Shown: piece by piece, positions 35,746 through 42,488 of the stretch | Layout of the letters: each line of letters opens with the position of its first letter | Position numbering within the stretch: position 1 is the first letter of the stretch | NCBI GenBank assembly: GCA_964537505.1 | Contig: CAZICK010000024.1 | Coordinates: forward strand, 1 to 44,315 | Length of the DNA stretch: 44,315 nt | From: DAINBT01 sp036732785 | Lineage (GTDB): Bacteria; Planctomycetota; Phycisphaerae; Sedimentisphaerales; SM23-30 | Direction of reading: 5' to 3' | The notes under the pieces: model-generated | The model's database searches: none | The model's input: only the letters and a program-made list of their open reading frames with translations | What the model was told of the DNA's origin: nothing | Program-made: the position numbers and the translations under genes

Positions 35746-35955
35746 ATGATATATACATTTACGGCCATTGTACATGAAGAAGATAATCTTTACGTTGCCG
35801 AGTGTCCTGAAGTCGGTACGGCAAGTCAAGGTTCCACAATCGAGGAAGCTGTGAAGAATCTTCAGGAAGCCACGGAACTGTATCTTGAAGAGTTTCCACT
35901 GAAGAAGGCCACACATCCAATACTGACCACTTTTGAGGTTGCTTGTGATGCTTAA
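35746..35955 (+). CDS. hicB: HicB-type antitoxin
   Basis: 69 residues: YTFTAIVHEEDNLYVAECPE, GTASQGSTIEEAVKNLQEAT and the ELYLEEFP turn are typical of the HicB partial RNase-H-like fold that covers HicA. This is a short form, with no C-terminal DNA-binding domain. The ATG at 35746 is preceded by AAAGAGG; the earlier start seen in the frame (35647) is within murB. It overlaps hicA by 8 bp. Antitoxin first is the less usual order compared with E. coli, though common in other bacteria. Confidence 0.88.
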   Translation: MIYTFTAIVHEEDNLYVAECPEVGTASQGSTIEEAVKNLQEATELYLEEFPLKKATHPILTTFEVACDA

Positions 35956-36172
35956 GCTTCCTCGTATTTCCGGTGAAGATGCAATCAAGGTTTTTCATCG
36001 TTTAGGGTTTTCTGTTGCTCGACAGAAAGGCAGTCATGTGGTTCTTAGACGAGGTGATTATGGGTGTGTTGTTCCTTTGCACAAAGAGTTGGCCTTGGGT
36101 ACCCTCAGAAGCGCCATCAGGCAGAGTGGAATAACGGTTGACGAGTTTGTATCTGCTTACGAGAACAAATAA
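35948..36172 (+). CDS. hicA: HicA-type mRNA interferase toxin
   Basis: 74 residues from the ATG at 35948. HicA is a double-stranded RNA-binding-fold ribonuclease that cuts mRNA. LPRISGEDAIKVFHRLGF and the catalytic histidine H30 in QKGSHVVLRR are present, and the toxin looks intact. The frame starts 8 bp before the hicB stop. Located between murB and ddl, within the dcw cluster; expression could come from the cluster's transcript. Confidence 0.9.
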   Translation: MLKLPRISGEDAIKVFHRLGFSVARQKGSHVVLRRGDYGCVVPLHKELALGTLRSAIRQSGITVDEFVSAYENK

Positions 36173-36252
36173 CACGAATTTCAGACTTTGCTGATCGGAG
36201 GAGGTGAGTTATACTGCTGATCGAGTTTTTAAATCTTTTTTCGCAGAAGCTG

Positions 36253-37221
36253 GTGGTATTGGTATTACGGGGTGGTCCCAGCCTGGAACGCAATGTTTCC
36301 CTGGAAAGTGGTCGCTGTGTGGCTGCGGCGCTGCGGCAGGCGGGCCATAGGGTGCGCCAGGCCGACATAGGACCGGATGATCTCTCGGCCCTGGATCAGT
36401 CGGATGGGTGTCATTTCGATGTTGTTTTCCCACTTTTGCATGGCACGTTTGGTGAAGATGGACAGCTTCAGGAGATACTCGAACAACGGGGGCTGCGGTT
36501 TGTCGGCAGCGGATCGGCCGCCAGCCGTCTGGCGATAGACAAATTTCGCTCGAAAAAGGCATTTGAACAGGCTGGGCTGCTGACGCCAAATGCGGTACTG
36601 ATCGAAACTTACCACGGCGATACCCAGTTGGATCGCCGGATCACCGAATCGATAGATCAGGTGCAATTGCCCTGCGTAATCAAACCCAATCGGCAGGGCA
36701 GCAGTCTCGGCGTGGTGATCGCCCGGCAGGGCGACCAGGCCGTCGAGGCCGTTCGGGATTCATTAGCCAATTACGGCGATTGCCTGGTGGAGCAGTACAT
36801 TGACGGAAGTGAATATACGGTGGGCATAGTGGGCGATCAGACGTTGCCAGTGTTGGAAATCCGCCCGGCTGAGGGCTTCTATGATTACACTGCCAAGTAC
36901 AAAGCTGACGATACGCAGTATATATTCGATACAGCCCTGACAGACCGGCAAATAAAAGCGATGCGGGAGGCGGCCCGGAAAGCATTTGACGTTCTGGACT
37001 GCCGGGATATGGCCCGGATCGACTTTATTGTGGATGAGCAGGGCCGGATATATGTGCTGGAAGTCAATACTATACCGGGATTTACGGATCATTCGCTGGT
37101 TCCCAAGGCGGCGGCCCGGTTGGGAATGACTATGGAAAAACTGTGTGACCATATTGTACAAATGGCCCACATCCGGCCGATAGAAGAAAAGTCAGGAGTT
37201 GAAAAGTTGCACAGACAGTGA
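36253..37221 (+). CDS. ddl: D-alanine--D-alanine ligase
   Basis: 322 residues. Makes the D-Ala-D-Ala that MurF adds. ATP-grasp enzyme: LRGGPSLERNVSLESG (N-terminal), FPLLHGTFGEDGQLQ, SRLAIDKFRSKKAF, VIKPNRQGSSLGVVIA, EQYIDGSEYTVGIVGD, CRDMARIDFIVDEQG and EVNTIPGFTDHSLVPKAA. The GTG at 36253 gives the right fold but no ribosome site; a strong GGAGGAGGTGAG (36197-36208) lies 45 bp earlier and is followed in frame only by ATA and CTG codons. Translation may therefore begin at CTG 36214 or 36217, or the site may serve a lost start. Confidence 0.92.
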   Translation: MVLVLRGGPSLERNVSLESGRCVAAALRQAGHRVRQADIGPDDLSALDQSDGCHFDVVFPLLHGTFGEDGQLQEILEQRGLRFVGSGSAASRLAIDKFRSKKAFEQAGLLTPNAVLIETYHGDTQLDRRITESIDQVQLPCVIKPNRQGSSLGVVIARQGDQAVEAVRDSLANYGDCLVEQYIDGSEYTVGIVGDQTLPVLEIRPAEGFYDYTAKYKADDTQYIFDTALTDRQIKAMREAARKAFDVLDCRDMARIDFIVDEQGRIYVLEVNTIPGFTDHSLVPKAAARLGMTMEKLCDHIVQMAHIRPIEEKSGVEKLHRQ

Positions 37222-37276
37222 CTGTCTCAACATAACAGGATGGATTCATGACTAAGCGGTACGGATCGAATGGCGT

Positions 37277-38215
37277 ATGAGTAGAAAAAACAAGGTTAAA
37301 AATTCACGGAAACGGACTTCCCCAGGGTTGCTGAAAAGGTGGTTCGCCGAAAGCGGCTCCCAGTGGTCCAAAGCGATTGGGCGACGGCTTGGCTGCTTAG
37401 TGATACTGATAGCGGTTATTAGTGGTATGGTAGTGGGTTTGCGGTATCTGGATCGCTACGTTAAGGAGGAGGTCGCCGGCCGGCGCGATATCCAGTGGGA
37501 AGTGATGCTGGCAGAGCCACAACCGCAGTGGGCCAGCGATGAGCTTAAAGATGCGATATGTCTTTCAAGTGGTCTGAGCAGTGATGATTTTCTGCTGGAT
37601 GAGGGGCTGGTGGACAAGTGGGCGGGGAATCTGGCTCGTAATCCATGGGTTAAGCATCTCAATCAGGTACGTAAGCGTTATGATGGGCGGGTTGTGATCG
37701 ATTGCCGGTTGCGTGAGCCGATTGGGCTGGTCGAACAGGCAGGGCGGGTGTATTATATAGATGATGAAGGGGTGGTACTGCCGGAAATGCCGATATATGG
37801 GCACCTGGTACGGCTGGAGGGGTTTTCTGATGAGCTGCCTGAACCTGGTCAGTGTATCAAGTCGAAGTCGCTGATTGCCGGGCTACAGGTGCTAGCGATG
37901 ATCCGCGAAGTGGACGCTAACGTGTTGTCCCGTGAGCGGTTATGGGGGGAGTTGGCTGTATTGAATGTCGGTAATTATGAAGGGCGTGTCAGCAAGGAGG
38001 ATTCACATTTAACGCTTTACACCAAGAATAATACGCCGATCCGTTGGGGGGCGGCGGTGGGACGTGAGCGGCCGTTTTATGAAGCGCCGGCGAACTTCAA
38101 GCTGGCTTCACTCTACCGGGTTTTCAAGAAATATTACTCGCTGGACCGTTACAGTTACGTGGATCTGCGTAATCTTCGTAAAGAACTGTCCGATCCGGTT
38201 CGCCGCAACGGTTAA
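37277..38215 (+). CDS. ftsQ: FtsQ/DivIB-like division protein
   Basis: 312 residues. Basic cytoplasmic tail (1-38), one membrane segment (about 39-58: LGCLVILIAVISGMVVGLRY), then a POTRA-like and beta domain: WAGNLARNPWVKHLNQVRKR and YDGRVVIDCRLREPIGLVEQ with YYIDDEGVVLPEM resemble the FtsQ consensus (PWV-x-a-x-v-r-r-x-P ... r-x-P-va ... lld-x-x-G-v). Position after ddl is the classical ftsQ site. Sequence is divergent, so the identity rests on topology and context. It is the last gene of the cluster; no ftsA or ftsZ follows. Confidence 0.8.
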   Translation: MSRKNKVKNSRKRTSPGLLKRWFAESGSQWSKAIGRRLGCLVILIAVISGMVVGLRYLDRYVKEEVAGRRDIQWEVMLAEPQPQWASDELKDAICLSSGLSSDDFLLDEGLVDKWAGNLARNPWVKHLNQVRKRYDGRVVIDCRLREPIGLVEQAGRVYYIDDEGVVLPEMPIYGHLVRLEGFSDELPEPGQCIKSKSLIAGLQVLAMIREVDANVLSRERLWGELAVLNVGNYEGRVSKEDSHLTLYTKNNTPIRWGAAVGRERPFYEAPANFKLASLYRVFKKYYSLDRYSYVDLRNLRKELSDPVRRNG

Positions 38216-38230
38216 TTGTCGGGCGGTTGG

Positions 38231-38326
38231 GGATTGATGTAACTCCTTATTTTTCGTTATGGGGAATTGCTGTAAGTGCTTATTTTACGTTGTTGGAATT
38301 GATGTAAGTGCTTATTTTTGCGTAAC
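38231..38326. repeat. three tandem repeats with 32-bp period
   Basis: Units start at 38231, 38263 and 38295, sharing GGAATTGATGTAAGTGCTTA and a T-rich end. Each contains TAAGTGCTTA or a variant of it, itself a near-palindrome. No spacers between units. They lie directly after ftsQ. Confidence 0.8.
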
Positions 38327-38466
38327 GATTATAACGATTAGGTAAGATGGGTAAGAAAAAAGTGTGAAATTCGGCGAAATTTGGATGAATTCTGATGAAA
38401 AGTGATGTGGTTTGTACTATGTTTGCGCTATGTTTGGACCTACTTTGCACCCACTTCTTAACAGAA

Positions 38467-38506
38467 GTGGGTGAGTGAATGAGTAGATGAGTAAATGGGT
38501 AAATGA
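38467..38506. repeat. octamer tandem repeat, five units
   Basis: GTGGGTGA, GTGAATGA, GTAGATGA, GTAAATGG, GTAAATGA: the same octamer family as at 23864-23927, but in an intergenic place. Confidence 0.75.
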
Positions 38507-38731
38507 GGGGAAGAAAATGGGCGGACCGGTTGGGCGCGGAGTTGGAAGGGAGACAGAGGGCGGACCACTTGGGGGGGGGTAGGGAAATTTTGAATTTTGG
38601 ATTTTGGATTTTGAGACAGGAGAAGAAAGAAAAGTTGGAAGAGGGGGAAGTCAGATTTGAGATTTCAGAAGACAGAAGACAGAGGGCGGACTTGGGGGGC
38701 GCGCGGACTTGGAGGGGTCGAGACGTCTGTA

Positions 38732-38761
38732 GTACAGGAGCCGGCGAGACGCCGGCGGTAC
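38732..38761. repeat. GC-rich hairpin element
   Basis: GCCGGCG-AGA-CGCCGGC (38740-38756) is a perfect 7-bp stem, flanked by GTAC on both sides (38732-38735, 38758-38761). It looks like a dispersed palindromic extragenic element. Confidence 0.5.
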
Positions 38762-38901
38762 ATGGCGGAGTTGGAGTGGGCGCGGAGTTGGAGGTGGGGA
38801 TCGGGATTTGGTTGACATTGTGGGAAGATTGGTTAGGATGTGGGCACTGAGGTCTAAGGGCCTTGGGGTATGGAATTTGAGGGATTAAGCTGGTGGGAGA
38901 A

Positions 38902-38910
38902 TGGTATAAT
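38902..38910 (+). promoter_or_regulatory. extended -10 promoter of the HEPN/MNT pair
   Basis: TGGTATAAT (38902-38910): perfect -10 with TGn extension, no clear -35. The hepT-like ATG is 93 bp downstream. Confidence 0.45.
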
Positions 38911-39002
38911 ATTGGCAACGACCAGTTGGAAACCAATACCGCGGTGCAAATGGAAAAGATGGAGTTTAAGGTGACAAGAGGAGATATGTTGGAGGCAGAT
39001 AA

Positions 39003-39425
39003 ATGGAACTTGATTTGAGCAGTTTTCGCAAGGCTATTGGTTCTTTGCAAAGGACGCTACAAGTAGCCGATGACGAGGGTTTTATGTCGGGGTTGAGCGA
39101 CGATCAAAAGGATGCGATACGGGCGGGTGTAATTCAAAACTTCGAGTTCACATACGAATTATGCTGGAAGTTCATGAGGCGATGGCTGGATGGCAATCTG
39201 GGTTCGACATATATTGAAGGTGTTAGCAGACGTCAGTTATTCAGATTAAGCGCAGAACACAAACTCATTGATGATATTGATAAGTGGATGGAATATCACG
39301 AAACCAGAAATGAAACATCTCATACCTACGATGAGGATATAGCCGAGGATGTTTTTGAAACAGCCCGTGAATTCATTTCCGATGCCGAAACATTACTTAA
39401 AGCCTTAGAGGATCGTAATGGTTAA
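39003..39425 (+). CDS. HEPN-domain toxin, HepT/HI0074 family
   Basis: 140 residues, all-helical HEPN domain of the kind paired with minimal nucleotidyltransferases. The RX4HXY motif of HepT ribonucleases is present: R102, H107 and Y109 in TRNETSHTYD. In the characterised Shewanella pair the cognate MntA AMPylates the tyrosine of this motif and blocks the nuclease. FEFTYELCWKFMRRWL is the helix common to the HI0074 group. The ATG at 39003 is preceded by GGAGG. It overlaps the partner gene by 8 bp. Confidence 0.88.
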   Translation: MELDLSSFRKAIGSLQRTLQVADDEGFMSGLSDDQKDAIRAGVIQNFEFTYELCWKFMRRWLDGNLGSTYIEGVSRRQLFRLSAEHKLIDDIDKWMEYHETRNETSHTYDEDIAEDVFETAREFISDAETLLKALEDRNG

Positions 39426-39720
39426 TATTTCCTCCAGGCAACTGGAGACAATAAAGCGAATACTTGGCGAATATGTCGGCGAGTGTGAAGTACGTGCGTT
39501 TGGTTCAAGAGTCAACGGCTCGGCAAAGGGGTATTCAGATATTGATGTAGCTGTTATCGGGCCGAACAAAATGGAACGCAGGACTAAAATGCTCTTGAGA
39601 GAGGCATTTGAAGAATCAGATTTGCCGTTCCGTGTTGACATAATAGACTACAATAGGGCTTCCGACGAGTTCCGGGCAATAATAAACGCAAAATATGAAA
39701 TACTGCAAAAGAAACAATGA
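39418..39720 (+). CDS. minimal nucleotidyltransferase antitoxin, MntA-like
   Basis: 100 residues. The polymerase-beta fold signature GSX10DXD is complete: G29-S30 in RAFGSRVNG, D41 and D43 in YSDIDVAVIG. A further Asp, D74 (RVDIIDY), fits the third metal ligand. Expected to AMPylate and neutralise the HEPN toxin upstream; the pair is a candidate phage-defence or stability module. Confidence 0.9.
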   Translation: MVNISSRQLETIKRILGEYVGECEVRAFGSRVNGSAKGYSDIDVAVIGPNKMERRTKMLLREAFEESDLPFRVDIIDYNRASDEFRAIINAKYEILQKKQ

Positions 39721-40272
39721 AACTTTAATTTGACGCAGAGAAGAAAATAGAACACGGATGGGACGGATGAGACGGATTTGCACTGATTAAACCATGAGAG
39801 TATTGAACCGCGAAGAACGCGAAGGGGTTAAACAGGCGAAGATGACGCCAACATCAGAAGATAAGAATCCCGCAAAGGCGCGAAGGCGCGAAGAAGATTA
39901 ATTTAGGAATAAGTAAACGCAAAAGGCGCGAAAGGAGAAAAAGGCGCAAAGAAGAAAAGAAAGAATTAACCACGAAGGGCACGAAGATCACGAAGGAAGA
40001 AAAGAAATAATAGGGACGGCGGAAGAAGGCACGAGGCACTAGGGGGGAAATCAGAGGTCAGAAATCAGAAATCAGATGTCAGAGGGCGGAAGGGAAAGAA
40101 TAGGATCCGCAGATTACGGTGATTGACGCAGATTTGAGATTATTAAGAACAAATCGCGGGCATGGCCCGCACTACTTTTTGTCCGGGCTACGCTTGCTTT
40201 GAGGGCAAGTGCGGGCAAGGTAAACAAGGACATGACAGAAAAAATACCATCTATGCTTCGGTGGAACACATA
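39721..40272. other. 552-bp intergenic low-complexity region
   Basis: Made of degenerate phrases such as CGCGAAGGCGCGAAG, CACGAAGGGCACGAAG, TCAGAAATCAGAAATCAG and CGGATGGGACGGATGAGACGG. These short reiterations are common filler between genes of uncultured planctomycetes and related bacteria. A hairpin GCGGGC-ATG-GCCCGC is at 40156-40170. No gene seen. Confidence 0.6.
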
Positions 40273-41475
40273 TTAAAGTAGCGGATTACGCTCTTTCCTA
40301 AATTCTTTTCTCCATTTGTATAAATCAAGGGAACTTGATTCTAATAAAAACTTTTTATTACACATCTCCATCATAACGATTTCCACTCCCAACTCTTCAG
40401 CAATTTCTATCATCATGTCGAGGGTTTGCGAATTCATCTTACAGCCTAAATATAGCCTTTTGATATAAGGGAATGGAATCTTATTATCGTAGTAGTTACA
40501 AACGTCACTATCTAAGATTAGCCGCCATTCCTTCTCGTAATTCCATTTTGCCGATTTAACTATAAATGTTTTGTATAAAATTGAATCAATCTCGATGTCA
40601 TGTGGCAGCCCACTAATTTCATCGAGTTTAATTTTCTTAAGCTTGGTTTTAGGAATATTTACTCTGTTAGCAGTATAGATAACCGGAAATAACCCCCCGA
40701 GAATTAACGTCGTAATCCTTTCTTCCATATATTTAGATGGATTTTTGTGGTACTCATAATTTTCTAATGAAAAACAGATTGATTCTTTTAAGGGAGATAT
40801 GTCATATTCTACGCAAAATCCCTTATGGTTATCTGCATAATGAGACCACATCTGGATAATATCGTCAAGATCATTGTCTCTATGAAGGTCAGAGAAACAA
40901 GCTACACGGATATTTACATTTCTTATTTTTTCTATTTTTGCTTTTGCTTCATTTCGAAACTTGTATGTCAAGTCACAAATTATGTGATAAAAATCTTGAC
41001 TTTTGTTTAGCAGCAATTCATTAAGGACTGAGCTATATTTCACCACTTTTGGGCTGTAGTACAAATTATTATTTAATGATGTCTTTGAGCTTGATAATCT
41101 ATCGAATTCATCATTGGTAAATCCATCTTGGCTATTTTTGACCTCAACACATCCCGACTCTTTAATATATTTTAGGAGTGTATGTTTTTCATAGGCCTCA
41201 ACATCATATCCAGCTTGGCAGTCAAATGGATCATTGAAAGTTCTGGGGTGAGACAACTGAATTCTTTTTTTCTTTATGTCTATGATATTGTCTGAGGTAG
41301 GTGAATAGAATTTAAATAAGGACTTTGGTAAATAATTACTTTTACCCTCAAGCAATTTGGTGTTGTTTATAATAATTTTTGAAAAGGTGTCATGAGTTGC
41401 TGTCTTATGGCTAAAAACAGTATCGATAAATGCCTTTTGCCATTTTTTTCTTGATTTGTGATTTCTTAAATACAT
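40273..41475 (-). CDS. DUF2971-domain protein
   Basis: 400 residues, no signal or membrane segment. DUF2971 hallmarks: LFKFYSPTSDN near 53, the family motif FNDPFD near 80, ACFSDLHRDN near 205, MWSHYADNHKGFCVEYD near 230-245, and EKEWRLILDS near 340. The biochemical function of the family is unknown; members are often found in accessory or defence regions. Clearly more AT-rich than the core genes, so likely acquired. Third in line on the minus strand, after the PC4/Ymh and methyltransferase genes. Confidence 0.85.
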   Translation of the reverse strand: MYLRNHKSRKKWQKAFIDTVFSHKTATHDTFSKIIINNTKLLEGKSNYLPKSLFKFYSPTSDNIIDIKKKRIQLSHPRTFNDPFDCQAGYDVEAYEKHTLLKYIKESGCVEVKNSQDGFTNDEFDRLSSSKTSLNNNLYYSPKVVKYSSVLNELLLNKSQDFYHIICDLTYKFRNEAKAKIEKIRNVNIRVACFSDLHRDNDLDDIIQMWSHYADNHKGFCVEYDISPLKESICFSLENYEYHKNPSKYMEERITTLILGGLFPVIYTANRVNIPKTKLKKIKLDEISGLPHDIEIDSILYKTFIVKSAKWNYEKEWRLILDSDVCNYYDNKIPFPYIKRLYLGCKMNSQTLDMMIEIAEELGVEIVMMEMCNKKFLLESSSLDLYKWRKEFRKERNPLL

Positions 41476-41762
41476 GTTCTCTATGGTAGTTTAAAGAAAT
41501 AATTCTAAATAGCATTTAGCTTTTAGTTCAGCCAACAATAATTATACAGTCTTTATAATAAGTTCCCGCTCGTCGGGGCGAAGGCGCCCGCCGCAGCACG
41601 GTTGGTTCTTCAATGCTTGCCCTGAGTACATCGAAGGATTTATCCGCCGGAGTTTATTCTTGTCCTTCTGCGAAGCAATCGGCAACAATTATCATTTATC
41701 ACTTATCATTAATCATTTATACGGGCTCGTCAAATCGCTTGCGTTTCAACGAATTACGTCCC
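41476..41762. other. intergenic region with repeat copy 1 and filler
   Basis: Besides the repeat at 41528-41614, it contains CTTGCCCTGAGTACATCGAAGG (41618-41640 approximately), related to a phrase (CCTGAGCGTAGTCGAAGG type) widely dispersed in bacterial intergenic DNA, and TCATTTATCACTTATCATTAATC-type low complexity near 41690-41720. Confidence 0.45.
41528..41614. repeat. flanking direct repeat, copy 1 (after the PC4/Ymh gene)
   Basis: 87 bp that match 42396-42483 with about five substitutions and one indel. The right half is GC-rich and folds (GGGCG-CCTT-CGCCC); the left half is AT-rich and contains, on the minus strand, TATAAT (41541-41546) 66 bp ahead of the DUF2971 start. Confidence 0.85.
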
Positions 41763-42389
41763 TTATTTTGTGCTATCAGTAACTGAGGCTTCTTCAACAA
41801 TTTTCATTATATTGCTTGCCACGGCAATTTTTTCGAAAGCATCATAAAAATCCATTTCAACATCCTTATGAGAACAGGGATTCTTATATAAGGCATATGC
41901 CCCTGCAATGAAGTGTGCCAGTGCTTCACGTTCAGCAACAGAAACACTGTAGTCAGTAAGTGGGCCAGTTTGGGAATTGAACGCCTTCCTTATCAAAGAA
42001 ACGCCATACTCTTCGTCGGAGAAACGACACTTTTCCCTAATGGCGATTTCGATACATTTAAATGCTTGAAGAACGGCACTGTCGAATTGACGCGTGGACA
42101 ACAATTCGAATGACTTGCCCATCACATTAGGATGGATATATGCTGATGGCGTGATTGTCCATCTTTCTACAACTTTCTTAAACTCAGTTTCCGGAAAATG
42201 GAATCCTTTTTTAGTCGGATAATAGACATCATCGCCCTCGTCATCATATCCCCGTTGATACATGCGTATATCTATGTATGTTGCGTTGCTACCTTTATAT
42301 TTTACTCGGGTAAATCTAATTGGCTGGTAAGATCCGGCCTTAGCTTCTCCGATTATATCTTGACACTCAATTTTTTCTTTAATGTTCAT
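41763..42389 (-). CDS. PC4-like domain fused to Ymh (TIGR02391-like, HEPN-type) domain
   Basis: 208 residues. Residues 22-76 (IRFTRVKYKGSNATYIDIR ... YYPTKKGFHFPETEFKKVVE) look like the PC4/YdbC fold, a single-stranded nucleic-acid-binding module, with the typical K-G-pattern of the second half. Residues 88-200 match the Ymh/TIGR02391 family: FDSAVLQAFKCIEIAIREK, GVSLIRKAF, then AGAYALYKNPCSHKD. The last motif is the HEPN-like (R/K)X4H (K169, H174), a possible ribonuclease site with Lys in place of Arg. The repeat copies bracket the gene; copy 2 ends 7 bp upstream of the ATG. The domain call for the N-terminus is from pattern only. Confidence 0.75.
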   Translation of the reverse strand: MNIKEKIECQDIIGEAKAGSYQPIRFTRVKYKGSNATYIDIRMYQRGYDDEGDDVYYPTKKGFHFPETEFKKVVERWTITPSAYIHPNVMGKSFELLSTRQFDSAVLQAFKCIEIAIREKCRFSDEEYGVSLIRKAFNSQTGPLTDYSVSVAEREALAHFIAGAYALYKNPCSHKDVEMDFYDAFEKIAVASNIMKIVEEASVTDSTK

Positions 42390-42395
42390 ATTGGC

Positions 42396-42483
42396 TCAGC
42401 CTAACAATAATTATACAGTCTTTATAACAAGTTCCCGCTCGTCGGGGCGAAGGCGCCCGCCGCCGCACGGTTGCTTTTTCAAT
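42396..42483. repeat. flanking direct repeat, copy 2 (after the methyltransferase gene)
   Basis: 88 bp homologous to 41528-41614. On the minus strand it begins 6 bp after the methyltransferase stop and ends 7 bp before the PC4/Ymh ATG, with TATAAT (42410-42415) reading towards that gene. In both copies the strand order is gene, repeat, gene. Confidence 0.85.
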
Positions 42484-42488
42484 AGTAC

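Larger units (their letters stand above)
38216..39002. other. 787-bp intergenic region, repeats and low-complexity DNA
   Basis: After ftsQ come the 32-bp repeats (38231-38326), octamer repeats (38467-38506), a purine-rich stretch with repeated CAGAGGGCGGAC (near 38550 and 38680) and TTTTGGATTTTGG, a hairpin (38732-38761), and a candidate promoter. No protein-coding gene is seen. Confidence 0.55.

Noticed and set aside
38231..38326. CRISPR array
   Set aside because: Units are directly adjacent at a 32-bp period with no unique spacers, and no cas genes are present. The same applies to 19521-19589 and the octamer repeats.
38280..39050. 256-residue minus-strand frame in the low-complexity region
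   Set aside because: Its product is proline/serine-rich without domains and is made from the repeats and purine tracts; it also runs into the hepT start.
41528..42483. The 88-bp repeats as integron attC sites
   Set aside because: On the minus strand copy 2 ends GTTAGGC, which fits the R' consensus, but copy 1 (GTTGGCT) does not; no matching R'' box is found at the other end and the two halves are not complementary as attC arms must be. No integrase gene is in the window.
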